Assembly: GCA_025201365.1 (NCBI GenBank)
Contig: JAIXMF010000006.1
Coordinates: forward strand, 806,001 to 870,000
From: Syncephalis plumigaleata
Taxonomy: Eukaryota; Zoopagomycota; Zoopagomycetes; Zoopagales; Piptocephalidaceae
DNA: 64,000 nucleotides
Direction of reading: 5' to 3'
Position 1 is the first letter of the stretch. Each line of letters starts with the position of its first letter. Shown piece after piece: positions 45,604 to 56,926 of the stretch. The notes under the pieces are model-generated. The model saw nothing but the letters and a program-made list of their open reading frames with translations. It was not told where the DNA came from and made no database searches. The position numbers and the translations under genes were made by a program.

Positions 45604-47450
45604 CATGGTTTACGTTAAAACACTAATAACTTTTCTATTGCTCTCAAGTATAACGTATACTGCCAATTTGATAGATGCATTGGTTACATTCCAGTTAGGC
45701 AATCGTACTGTTAGCTATCCAACACAAGATTTATTCCAAATAAAACAGGAACCCTACTATGCCACAGGAATACTAGTGGAACCTCGATTTGTTAATGGTC
45801 GTGACTGTGTATTAGATACTATCGAACTGGATTTCGAGGCATCACTGGCGAATACGAGACTTGTCAAAAATCGAACAGTTATCGCTGTCATTCACGAGGA
45901 GATAGCTCTGGCACAAGGATGTAAAACCATTGTTCATGTAGGTGACATTATGAATGTTGATTGGCATCACCAGAATAATGGCTAAATCAATACAATCTAA
46001 TCTAGACGGGAATCGCAGCCGATAAATATAACAGTAATGCAACGAAGCAAAATGGCGTTTATATCGATGCTGTGTTATTCCTCCTGGCTCTACGCAACGA
46101 TCTAGTGCCTGGTTCCCCGTACAACTTGCCCTATACCGCTAATGCAGCTAGTTTTCCCGATGGTGGCTCGCCCGTTCCATTGGCGCTACTCCCGTCAATG
46201 ATTTCTCGAATGTCGCTGCTGCTCAAAACGCTAATTGGAATACACCCATTGTTACTTGGGTGCAGGAAGGTAATGCTAGTACATACACACGATAGTGCAG
46301 CTCGAATATAACGTTTAAGTAATTGCACGCTAGAGCCGGGACCATGGAATGAAGTATTTCTTTCCGGTGCCTATTTGACATACATCTACTCTGTAATCAT
46401 ATAATTGTCTTTTTCATTGTCAAGGGTATAATGAACTTTATAAGGATTGCAAAATCAAATGACTATCCATCGAAGCAACATTTAGCTATATTCTTCTGCG
46501 GATTAATCGCTTGTTGTTGTAAGATAGAATATAATCATAGTCATAGTCATAATACAGCGATAACTAACTAGCGTAAACATCGATTGCAACTATAGGTTTA
46601 TGCATCCAACAATCCATGGGTATTTACACAGCACTACGCGTGCATCTAAACAGGCTCGTTGGTATGCTATTTTTCGTGACATATACTCTATTATTCCTGC
46701 AATGGTAAATTAGTTGTTTTTGATTTCTATTAATGATATTACGTAATGACCATACTGGTTGCACTATGATTAGGCACACGATGCTAAGCAAATTAGAAAG
46801 CAGCCGACACTTGCACATATTTGGGAAAGTTATATGGACTGCCACCATTGGTATCCCCATAAGCGAAACTATCATCTACAGCTTTATGATGCTACCACTC
46901 AATAATACAATGAAAACCATATTGTACGCAGCGGAAACTATTTCGTTAATTCTACGCTTTGTATTAATGCTGGGATTCATTTATCATTGTAAGTGGCAAT
47001 AGTCATAATTAGCGTTCGCGACTGCTTACTTTATTTCTAGTTGTATTGTTTCGGTTAAAACGTCGTGTTTGCATGGCAAACATTGAAACAATACGAGTAT
47101 TGGATCAGGTAGGTAGAAAGAACAATGAATAAATAATAGACGATGTTATTTTACTAATGACCACGTTTATTTCACAGCTAACACTTATATGTGCACTTTG
47201 TATCATGGGCAATCTATTGATATTTGGAGCAAAGGCAGTCAATCTCGGCAATTACCGACGGCGTGGTATCGAGTCAGAAGTTGCCTATCAAGCTCTTTAT
47301 GTATTCGCCTCGCTTCTACGCATGATTCCTCTTATTTTTACATTGAAATTTCAAGTACAACGCGCTAGATCTCATCATGTTGTATTTCAAAAGGTCCAAT
47401 TGTATCATCGCACATATAATTGTTATTCATTGGAATTAATAAAGATATAA
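45604..47450 (+). CDS. Polytopic membrane protein with large ectodomain, receptor-like
   Basis: Several exons. The N-terminus is a signal peptide (MVYVKTLITFLLLSSITYTA). A ~230-residue extracellular domain follows, containing RDCVLDTIELDF, VIAVIHEEIALAQGCKTIVH and WNTPIVTWVQE, with a PA-domain feel. Multiple membrane segments follow: VFLSGAYLTYIYSVI, HLAIFFCGLIACCL, NRLVGMLFFVTYTLLFLQW, IWTATIGIPISETIIYSF, ISLILRFVLMLGFIYH, LTLICALCIMGNLLIFGAKA and YVFASLLRMIPLIFTLKF. About seven segments and the ectodomain suggest a fungal GPCR-like receptor, but no signature proves it. The frame is interrupted near 46180 and 46400, where adjoining frames carry the natural continuation, so the gene is either a recent pseudogene or affected by sequence error. 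Confidence 0.6.
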
Positions 47451-47860
47451 ATATAGTATGTTTCTTTTTATTATATTACGAAATAGCCATGTCATAGCTC
47501 TGTTTATGGTAACGAACGAGACTATGTTAGATGAATCTATTGTTTTCAATAACAAATACAATCACATTGATATGACAGCATCAGTATAAAGCAACGGGAG
47601 CGTCATAGCACCATGTTGTTGCCATGGGCAACGGCCAGGTCGCGCTACATGCCAACTGTTACCAACCGATACATTGTTGTTTATGTGGTCGATCCACGAG
47701 CGATGAAAACGTAAACATTAACTCCGCCTATTATAAATAGAGGTACACCTCAGGATATACACTACTCCACGGCATTACGATATTATTATTATTATTGTTA
47801 TTGATCTAAACAGTTACACTCTAGGCAATACTATCCGTAAAGACTTTTATCTATTCCAAC
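47451..47860. other. Intergenic, promoter of secreted protein gene
   Basis: About 410 bp. It carries the TATA box at 47732 and a pyrimidine-rich leader. No gene is seen. Confidence 0.5.
47732..47739 (+). promoter_or_regulatory. TATA box of secreted protein gene
   Basis: TATAAATA in the context TTATAAATAGAGG, 129 bp upstream of the ATG at 47861. Confidence 0.65.
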
Positions 47861-49005
47861 ATGCATCCGTCAATGATTACGAAAATTTGTGCAGCCACCA
47901 TTTTGGCCGCATCCATCGGACCACTCGCTGTCACAGCCGTGCCTGTCGAGACAACCGCCACACCGACAGCAGCTACTGCTACTACTGCTGCTACCACCGC
48001 ATCGTGGAATGTCGATGCATCACGCGTTATGGACCAGATCAGTCATAGTTTCGCCGAAAGCACCGCTATGAGGAAATTCCGTGATGCGCTAGACGAGATG
48101 GTCAACGGCGAGCATGCATCCCTCATGGATAAACTAGGCGAGATGGTCATGCCAGCTCGGAATGAACACCCCAAACTTAATGATATTCTATCCAACTATG
48201 CCCACCAATTCAAAACGGATGTAACGGATACCTCAGCAAACTTCAAACGCTACTTAATGCTGGCGACGTGAACACCAAGGCGACTCAGCATGAGTTTACG
48301 GAACAATTACTTGATAGTTTCCATGACTTTATGGACACCATTCACAAGAAAACATTAAAGGCAAACAACAACAATAATAGCAACAACAACAGTAACGACA
48401 ATAGCAACAAGAAGAAGGATGCGCACCTTAATCGAATTGTAGCCCGTGCCATTGAACAAATTCCTCAGCAAGAATTACCGGATACTATTATCCCACTTAA
48501 CGCGGATACGCCCATTAATAATGAATCCGAATCGAAACTTGTCACTGGTAACGATAATAATTTCGCCGAACTAGGCGCGATCATCGGTCGAATGCTGGAG
48601 AACGCAGTTACCGGTAGGGCACAAGAATCGATGGATGTTCTCTTTTTGCGACTGGTTAAACAGGTCATTATCACTCTCGAGTCGCACAATCCATCGTTTG
48701 AGATTGTAAACAAATCGGTGATGGATGAAGCCTTAGAAACCGTTAAAAAGGCAACGGATGCTGCCTTGGTGACATTACAACAACAGCAGCATCATCATCA
48801 GCAAGCAAATTCCAATAACAAACCACTAATGGATGCAACAAATATGATGTTCGCGGCTTCCGTTGGTCCAACCGTGCAACCTGCCGATTTTAAGGAATTC
48901 GACACGAGTATTGCACCCGAAACTGCAGTATTGACCGAGTCAAAGACAACGCTCATTCCCATTACCAGTTCATTGAAGGAGGAACTCATTCAGAAGAAAC
49001 AATAG
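47861..49005 (+). CDS. Secreted helical protein, unrecognised, frame interrupted once
   Basis: An intronless region of two overlapping frames. The first (47861-48271) starts with a signal peptide (MHPSMITKICAATILAASI, then GPLAVTAVP) and a Thr/Ala-rich stretch, then helices (WNVDASRVMDQISHSFAEST, FRDALDEMVNG). The second (to 49005) continues with the same helical, Asn/Gln/Lys-rich character (FTEQLLDSFHDFMDTIHKK, DALNRIV-type segments, VMDEALETVKKATDAAL). The natural join is near 48253 with one base lacking. No cysteines or known domain are present. The whole would be about 380 aa, secreted. A single gene with a sequence error is likeliest, though a true frameshift mutation or two separate genes are possible. 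Confidence 0.6.
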
Positions 49006-49166
49006 ACATACGCACGCACGTACATGCGTTAATATTACAATGCTATACCTTTTCTCCTAAAATAAACACACACATATAAGTTATATATATATATATATAA
49101 TTACATAGCTGGTGCAAATCATCGCTAAAGCAATCTTTATTCAACAAACACATAGATAGATTATGA

Positions 49167-50761
49167 TCAGCCATTATTATTATTACCATGCTTTGTTATT
49201 TTAATGGCTACTGGTACTGTCACGCCCACGCCAACAGCAATGGTCATAGAATAAGTATGAAAATAATAATACGTCTCTAGCGATGACATTGTTAATTCAT
49301 AGCAATGGCGATAACTTATTCGTCATTCTTACCTTACGTGATGCTCGTGCATAGCGTACCGCTTGACTAAGTCGATTGCCGCCTCTTTCCATGGCGATTT
49401 CCGCTCTGTATACATTCTGTTCGATGTCATTAACAGTCTCCTCTTGTTGCTCGACTAGTAGGGCAAGTTCCGCTTGTAGTTCGCCAATTTGCTACGATTA
49501 CACACAAGTTAGTCATTAGACATTTATGGAATGCTGTATAATTGATCGGCTGGCTATAGATTATGGTTGAATAGCTTACCTCTACTTCACGTTCGATACG
49601 ATTCACTTCTTTTTGTTGATTCTGCGCATCCCGTAACGCTACAGCCGATCGTTCACCACGTGTAGAGCGTAGTAACTAATCGTCAATATAGAATTACATA
49701 AGCAATCTATTTTTGTGTACTAGTATCATTGACATTCCCCTTCACTCTCCCTCTTTATTTCACTCACCTGCGACGAGTAAAAGTGATCAGGTTGTTGATG
49801 CATGGCCTCTGCCACATCTTCATCAGTTGCCATTGGATTGACTATTATCCAATGTCAATGATAATGTTTATTGTCATTATTAGTAGTTGTATATTATATA
49901 TCCCTCCTTACCTGTTCTATATTTTTTGGCAAACCTATCCAGCATGATATCACGATGAACTCGATTGGCTTGTTGATACTCATTGAGCGTTGTCATCAAA
50001 CGATTCACCAGTTTAGTGTGCTACCATCAATCATATCAATAAAAGTGAAATAGACACATCTCTTTCTCTCTCTCTAAATATATAGATATACCTACAGTAT
50101 TAATCCGTATTCGTGCCGTTGGATCACCGTAAGGCAATGCGTTATTTCGTGTACCCATCGCTAACAAGTGGAACATGACATGAGGTAAGCAAGTGATACG
50201 CACAGATAAATCAACGATCATACTTACTTCGTAATCCAACATTAACCACACTGGCTTGTCGCATGATTTGTGCTGATTTCGCATCGAGTAATCGTGAAAT
50301 GGCTAATAATGACATCATCATTGTTAGTTACGAGGGTATCCACCTTCAGTTATGCAATACAATCCAATATAAAGATCAACCGTATATATATATATTGATT
50401 ATCTTTGTTATTGTTACAATACCTGCAGCATTGGATTCTGAGGATGCCTTCTCCAGTTCACGTTGCAATGGTATCATTTCTCGAGTGGCCTCAAGAACAT
50501 CATCGCATTGTTGTTCCAGTTCATAAGCCTAATGTGATCGTGTAAAGTTAACACGAACTGACGGTTACTCTTGTGATTCGTTACATCAATACACGCGCAC
50601 TTACTTCCTGGTTAAAATGATGAAGGTCCATTTCCGGCGACGTTTGAGCGTCACCGGCCTCGGTCATTTCCGAGAAACCACGCTTCTGCTATAGTCGAGT
50701 TATACACCATCTTTCTTATGCCTATTTAACGCGTACTTACTTTACCAAAAAGCTTCTGCAT
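49167..50761 (-). CDS. Syntaxin-type t-SNARE, paralog A
   Basis: About ten short exons from ATG at 50761. The N-terminal part is a helical Habc-like region (YELEQQCDDVLEATREMIPL, ISRLLDAKSAQIMRQASVV, LVNRLMTTLNEYQQANR). The SNARE motif is VNRIEREVEEQIGELQAELA, then LLVEQQEETVNDIEQNVYRA, with Gln at the expected zero layer. The C-terminus is hydrophobic, but strict phasing gives a weak segment (MTIAVGVGVTVPVAI). The neighbouring frame supplies the missing Ile/Leu half right after the basic RRI start of a membrane anchor, suggesting a one-base break near 49250. Qa-SNAREs drive membrane fusion. It lies immediately downstream of a second syntaxin gene on the same strand. Confidence 0.8.
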
Positions 50762-51191
50762 GGTTTTCGATGTATAGATGGCGATCAAAGAAAGTAAAGT
50801 AACGCTTTCGGTTGGTAATGTATCTCCAATTCCTATACCAATGTGACATGTCGGTTTCATCTATATACATATTGATATATTGATAGTGATCTATATATAT
50901 ATATATATACGTATGCACACATTGGTAACCGTGTTCAGTTTGACGATAAACATTAATGTAGTGATTAGAAACGACCACGTTTGACGTAGTATCAATCACT
51001 CGGAACACATTACTTGGTATTATCCTCTCGCAATTTATAAAGTCACATATCGCTATTGTTTATTCTCGGTATCAATAAAACACAAACTTGATACCAATTT
51101 CGCGTAATAGATACTTCTTTCATTCCCCTAACAAAAATAACATGCCTCTTATTCATCAAATATAGAAATGAATAGCTGAATGAAAACACAC
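50762..51191. other. Spacer between tandem syntaxin genes
   Basis: About 430 bp, AT-rich, with TA microsatellites near 50890-50910. It holds the 3' flank of paralog B and the promoter of paralog A. No gene is seen. Confidence 0.5.
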
Positions 51192-52645
51192 TTAGGCCTT
51201 GTTATTCCTGACCACGAGTACAACGACGACTACAATCACGATGATAAGGATAAGGAAGAAGAAGAAGAGGCACCAGCGTTTCTATACGAGGATGTTAGTA
51301 TACATACATACAAGCTAAACATGAATAAGGAAATATTTATCGTCTTTTCACTTACCTTGCGAGCTGCTCGTGCACTTGCAACGGCCGTATCAACATGTTT
51401 GGCCGCTTCTTCCACGCGCACCTTTGCTTGTTCGGTGTTACCCTCAATGGCTAATAGCGTCTCATCCTGGAGTTCAAGTAAAGTTTGTAACTCTTGGAAC
51501 ATTTGATGCAATTCCTAAATGATAATAAATAAATAGATACATACACACGTATTACATGTCCAAATGTTTAGATATAACTAGAGAGATGAAATAAAACTGA
51601 ATAACTTACATTGACGGAACGAACAATCTTCTCCACTTCTTCTTGTCGTGCCTTGACTGCATCCAAAGTTTGACGACCTTGCTCGGCACGCGCACTCATT
51701 AACAACTAAATGCAATGATATGAACACGTATCAATAGGTGAATCCACACCATGAATATAGCATGTTGTTATGCTTACCTCTGCGGCGAAAATACCACCAG
51801 GTTGATTATCGATCTGTTGCTCGATCTCTACTTCTGATGCACCGGGATGCACTGAATTATACAAGGTATAATGAGAAATCTCCAGTTAACACATGATGGT
51901 AGAGTAACCACTTACATGCACGTATTGACGCGAGAACTTTGAACGCATTGCATTATCATGCACTCGCATGCGTTCCCGTTGCTCATTTAATGCATCCGTT
52001 AATCGACGGGAAATGGTCGTGCACTGTTGCATTCATGATTAGCACTGATGCACTATATCATGCTCATCCCCTTCTTTTCCCTTCTTTTCCTTCTTTACGT
52101 TATACTCACTCGATTGGTACGCATTTGACGGATAGAGTCATTAGCCGGCATGCGTGCCGTCTCCAAGCGAAACGCCTTGAGTTGGTCCATGATCTGACGA
52201 CTAATGGCTCGTGCATCTTCGTTATACCGTTCGAGATCATGCTGTGCCGCTATTATGATGTGAAGCGAGTTAGCGCAATTGACTTTTTCCATTTAGCTTA
52301 TAATCAACAGCAATGGCATTACCTAGCGTATCCTGCTCAGACAGAGCCTGCTCCAATCGAGCATGAATAGCCGCCAAACCGCCAGTACGTTGACGAAGTA
52401 CATCACACAGACGCTCCAAGTCATCGGCCTATTGTATATTGATTAGATATTGCACGACTGTATGTATACAAGCTATATCTCAATAGACATTACCTCCTGA
52501 TGGAAACGACTTATCGGGTCCTGGCCTTGTTCAAGACGACCCTAACAATAACAAAAATAAACGTGAGCATAGAGCTTAACAAGTTACAGTTACAATGACG
52601 TACTAGTTCATAAGTATTGTTCTGCTCCTGATAGTTGTAAGCCAT
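51192..52645 (-). CDS. Syntaxin-type t-SNARE, paralog B (plasma-membrane Sso-like)
   Basis: About nine exons with consistent phases from ATG at 52645. Habc-like helices come first (DDLERLCDVLRQRTGGLAAI, YNEDARAISRQIMDQLKAFR), then a central helix (CTTISRRLTDALNEQRERMR) and the SNARE motif (VEKIVRSVNELHQMFQELQT, LLELQDETLLAIEGNTEQAK) with Gln in LELQDET as zero layer. The last exon encodes KKRW followed by an uninterrupted membrane anchor of Phe, Leu, Ile and Val (LFFFFLILIIVIVVVVV) and a short luminal tail RNNKA. It is a Qa-SNARE of exocytic type; precise membrane is inferred from similarity to Sso/STX1 spacing. Unlike its neighbour, it has no frame problem. Confidence 0.88.
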
Positions 52646-53273
52646 GGTGTTGCCTTTTTAATGACTACGTTCAATATCAAAGTAGGGACGGTGATGTTAT
52701 GTCTACTAACACTATCAATAATGACTATAGAGGTATGCTAAATGAGCGACAATATGCAGGTCAAAGCGTATTTAGACGACGAGCGTGAGCAAGGAAAAAG
52801 AGAAAAAGGTGTGAAAGTGGATAAATGCTAAAAAGTTCCGATATAGTTGCTTGCTTGCTTGCTTAGCGGAGAATGCTGCCGTAGAGAGTACTGGTAGGTA
52901 GTAGCAGTGGTGGTAGTAACAGCAACAACAACACTGTAATGTTCAGTAAATGGCTGAAAGGAAAAAGAGGTGGTGGTGGTGGTGGTAAGAGAAAGACTAG
53001 GTGTCTGTAGTGGCAATAAGCAAAGGGGTCTAAAAATAAATGCCATTGAGGGAATGAATGAATGAATGAATGAGGGAATGAATGATATGTACACGCATGT
53101 CCTCTATGAATGTGTATCACTTTTCATAAAAAGGAAATAAGGCACACGGTACTACCATCGTAGTACAATTCAAACTATTGATGATATTCATGATGTTAGT
53201 TGCGCGTCATCAATGCATCAGACCTGCATGGACTTTATTATTGTTATATCTCGTTTATTAGTTACAATTATTG
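52646..53273. other. Intergenic with simple repeats
   Basis: About 630 bp. It contains (GCTT)n near 52848-52865, (GGT)n near 52968-52985 and (GAAT)n near 53055-53085. The two minus-strand frames here (52828-53120) are repeat translations. Confidence 0.6.
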
Positions 53274-54163
53274 CTATTTCTTAGTTGTATTATTGTCGGG
53301 TGTCCATGATCCTGGTGTAAAACTATCTCCTCTACCTGATGGATGAGTTGGTGTATCTGGCACTAGAGGGATACAAGTAAGTATTACGGTATGAAACATA
53401 CTAGTAGGGCAAGGCAAGCATACTTACATTGTCGTTCACGTAGTCGTGCTTCCCGACGAGATAATGGTTCTGCTGCTGGTACCGTGCCAGTCTCTCGTTG
53501 ACCTAATGGATAATAAGTAAGGCATGCATGCTAGCTAGCTAATTATACTAAGGATAACTTACCACTTGACGAGGAAACTTCTTGCTCGATACGTTGACGC
53601 GTTTGTTCATTCAATTCCTTTTTACGCTAATTGAGTAACATTGTATTAGATGTATCTATCCATCTATCTATCTATTCTATATACATGAATGATATCTACC
53701 TCCTCCCATTGACGATCAATTTCCTGGGCACGTCGAACAATCTCCATACGTCGTAGATCGGCCATATCATTTCCTCTTGTGAGGGTGGCACGGGACGTCG
53801 ATGTCGTAGCCAAGATTGCCACTGGACTAATAAAGTTGACATTTCCGTTAAGTCGCGTGTATCGTTAATGTTCACTCTCCCTTTATGTATGTATGTATGT
53901 ATGTATATATACCTGGTACTTGACGCTCCTCATACAGCTCCTCTCGCTCTTCGAGTGTCTTCACCCAGCGACGTGTACGTCCTGTGTCTAGTCATTCGTC
54001 GTAAATACACGTAACTATCCGCTATTCACCACGAGTACTTACTTTCTCGTTTCGCAAATGACTCGTAATATTCATTACCATTACGATCTACACCCATAAG
54101 CGTTTCTTTACGCCATGGAAGACGTACAGAACGCCATGCAAGTGCTAAACGCTTTAGTGACAT
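53274..54163 (-). CDS. NDUFAF2/NDUFA12-family complex I assembly factor
   Basis: Six exons from ATG at 54163 to TAG at 53274, phases closing. The N-terminus has the B17.2 family signature: LPWRKETLMGVDRNGNEYYE, then RTRRWVKTLEERE and VQWQSWLRHRRPVPPSQEE. The C-terminal third is a charged helix (MADLRRMEIVRRAQEIDRQW) and a Pro/Ser tail (GSWTPDNNTTKK). The longer charged tail and the spacing of the Trp motif favour NDUFAF2 (mimitin), which helps assemble respiratory complex I, over NDUFA12, a subunit of the mature complex. No obvious cleavable presequence is seen, as in the family. Confidence 0.82.
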
Positions 54164-54472
54164 TTGATAAGAGAAAGTAAATGAAATGGGTACTAATTCA
54201 GTTTGAAGCAAAAAAAGCAAACATTTGATTGAAATTCTAAATGAATCCTTTTATGATCTAATGAATGATTAAATACGCCATTGTTTTCCTTCTTGAATCT
54301 GAGCAATTCAATCTAGGTCAATTACAGCTGAATGGTATCATTCATAATAAATCCAAATGTAAAATTGATTTTATTGCAATCGAGTAGTTTAATGTATATC
54401 TTGAATAAAGTATGGGTGTGTGTGTGCATATATATTATATAGGTGTAGTCAGCATCATCGGCTGCTAGATTA
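54164..54472. other. Intergenic, AT-rich
   Basis: About 310 bp between the assembly-factor start and the Scp1 stop. A short TG tract lies at 54416-54425. No gene. Confidence 0.5.
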
Positions 54473-55325
54473 TTAAAGGCGTACGGATCCATCGGCGTAT
54501 CGTCCGCTTATTTCACGTTGTTTACCAAAAATGATGCCGGATTGATTGGCACCATTAGCGAACCGTATAGGATTGGATTAATGATACTTTTACCAGCATT
54601 AAGCTGTTCATCTGTAAATTCAACCACCTATTCAATGAATTACGTAAATAGAATTAATGCCTATAAACTTGCATCATGTCAATGCTAATCAACTTACATG
54701 ACGATCAGCAAGACGTGGTCCTAGAATAGGCACATCACAACCCGCTTTTGCTGCATGTCGTGATACTGAGTAAATGGCATCAACAACCTATTATTGTTAT
54801 TGTTGTTGTTGTTGTTTGTATTAGTAACTATAACTGTATCTCATCATAATATTACCTGTGCTGGATTCTTCTCCTCGTACAGGTCTACCGTTTGGAATAG
54901 ATCGGCGCTGGACATCCTAATTCACGCGCACCTTCCAGAAACTTGTTGATATTCTCCATCTAAGTGATATTTATATTGCTGTTAAATTCGTTGCATCCAC
55001 TCGAATGATATCAATAAAGAAATACCTGTATAAATGGCATTTTGCTATTACGATACTTGAAAGTGCCTGGACGTAAAAGTAGCATCAACCTATTTAGAGT
55101 AGCAATAGTCAATATTTGTCACTGCCTCATAGTATCACACTGCTTACTTGCAAAGAATGATGCCATCGCGAAGTGTTGCACCAGTGGTTCATCTTCCGGA
55201 AGTGATTCTCCCGTAACGTGGGCAATCCAGCTCCGTGCTTCGCGTTCACGTTCAGGATCGAATCGCGCGGCCATACGCTCACGTAGATCAGCGTCCAAAC
55301 CAGCTACTACGCCAGATTCACTCAT
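54473..55325 (-). CDS. Transgelin/Scp1-type calponin-homology protein with broken frame
   Basis: Five or so exons from ATG at 55325. A single calponin-homology domain is recognisable: REARSWIAHVTGESLPED, RDGIILCK, LMLLLRPGTFKYRNSKMPFI, MENINKFLEGARELG, DLFQTVDLYEEKNPAQ, VVDAIYSVSRHAAKAG. The C-terminal calponin-like repeat is NGANQSGIIFGKQREISGRY. Scp1/transgelin bundles actin filaments in cortical patches. The conserved blocks lie in successive frames, with one base apparently lacking near 55170, 54906 and 54568. Three breaks in a ~550-nt coding sequence imply either a decayed gene or consensus errors; each block itself is well conserved and free of stops, which favours error. Confidence 0.8.
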
Positions 55326-55717
55326 CGTGATATTATAATAAAACAGAAATAGAGGAGAGAGGAGAGAGGAGAGAGGAGAGACAGACAAACGATATTCAGT
55401 TTAATTCGCAAAAACAAAACGACACATTTGATGTGAAATTCAAAGTAACAATTTATATGTTCCCCCTTTATCACATGATTTTTATTTATAGAATGATCTA
55501 GACATTCAGTATTGCCTTCTATTCTAGTGTGATCTTACGATAAGGAGCCATTGTCACTGATTGTCAAACGATACATGATGACGGCGCGTAACACACGCGT
55601 GTAAGTAATAGTTGACATCATTGAATGGAGTAGTGTATGTCTCGAGTCATCCGATTGTAAAGAAGTAGACAACAATAATACATCGATTGAACAATCGGCT
55701 ACTATTTCTACATTGTC
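55326..55717. other. Intergenic
   Basis: About 390 bp with a (GAGAGGA)n tract at 55351-55382 next to the Scp1 start. No gene is seen. Confidence 0.5.
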
Positions 55718-56926
55718 TTACATAACAGTTGTAATATCCGGTCGTAATAATGACGTAGTAGACGTGTTCTTTTTCGATGATAAATCGATACCATAGACAC
55801 GCATGGCATTGCCACCGAGTATCTTCTCGAGTACCATATCCGGTAGTTTCATATCGAGAATTGACCATAACTCCGTGCACCACTCGTGCGGAATGTTGGG
55901 CCAATCAGTTCCGTAAAGAATACGATCGGCATGGTTGATAAGCCAGTTGCGTAGTGTTGCCGTGTCGTAGCCACCAGGCAGCCAAGAGGGAAAGAAATTA
56001 CTAACAGCAAGTGTAGTATCAAGGTAGAGATTTGGAAATTCATCGAGCAATGCTACGTATTCGCGCGTTTCATTATTGCCCATATGAGGCACCACTAGTT
56101 TTAGTTGCGGGTATCGCCCTAGTACACGTCGAATACGCGCCACGTCGCAAACGGTCTCGGTATCGATCTTAAGACCGTGGCTGTTTGGCTCTCGTCCCGT
56201 ATGGAATAGGATGGGCATGCCGCGTTGCGTGCACACTTTGTAGATGTCGTCAAGTATGGGATCATCGGCTGCCACGCATTGTACATGCGAGTGTAGCTTT
56301 ACTCCCTTCAAGCCTGCATCGAATGCTCGTTCCAAAATACCCACCTGATCCGGTTCACCCGGAAACACGGTGGCCAGTCCCGTAACGCGACACTCGTCAT
56401 ATCGTTCGTTGATCTCGCGAACAAGCTTAGCCATACCTTGATTCAATCCATCCGACATATCTGTAATATCATTGTTGTTGTTAACAAGGATCGCACCATT
56501 AGATAGATAGAGAAATGTATCACTTACTTGGTTGATGGGCATATTGCAATAAAACCAAATGTCGCAAACCACGATCAAGGAGAAATCCTACATCACGCTC
56601 GCGATACGCTACCGGCCAGTAATGCTCGTGGAAAAATCTAGTATACATATAATTAGACACGCCAATGGGATGATGCATTATTATTGTTAATTTTACCGTT
56701 GAACGGCATCCATTAATCGATCGGGAAATACATGAACATGCGCATCAATTACTGGCCATTTAAGTGAAATAGGAACGTGCTGACGACGTTGCGGCAATGG
56801 AAGGTGACCCGGCAACGGAAGTAAGTCGCGTAAACAAGGCACTACACCATTATTCCGAGCAACTAAAGCGGGTGGTGCCTGTTCAGTTGCTTCATTCAAC
56901 GTGTTGGTCCGCCTAGAATTACTCAT
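55718..56926 (-). CDS. Amidohydrolase-2 family metal-dependent hydrolase
   Basis: Three exons, 56926-56697, 56637-56528 and 56460-55718, encode about 360 aa. After a ~60-residue N-terminal extension comes the metal-binding HxH motif (VIDAHVHVFPDRL). Further barrel motifs are GLKGVKLHSHVQ, GMPILFHTGREPN, LKLVVPHMGNNE and NLYLDTTLA, and the acidic metal ligand region is DRILYGTDWPNIPHEW. The ending LGGNAMRVYGI is typical of this family. These TIM-barrel enzymes decarboxylate or hydrolyse small carboxylated or amide substrates, but the actual substrate cannot be read from the sequence. The protein has no signal peptide and is presumably cytosolic. Confidence 0.88.

Noticed and set aside
52828-53120. 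Two overlapping minus-strand ORFs with Phe-Ile-His and Thr/Pro repeats
   Set aside because: Products of GAAT and GGT simple repeats in an intergenic region.
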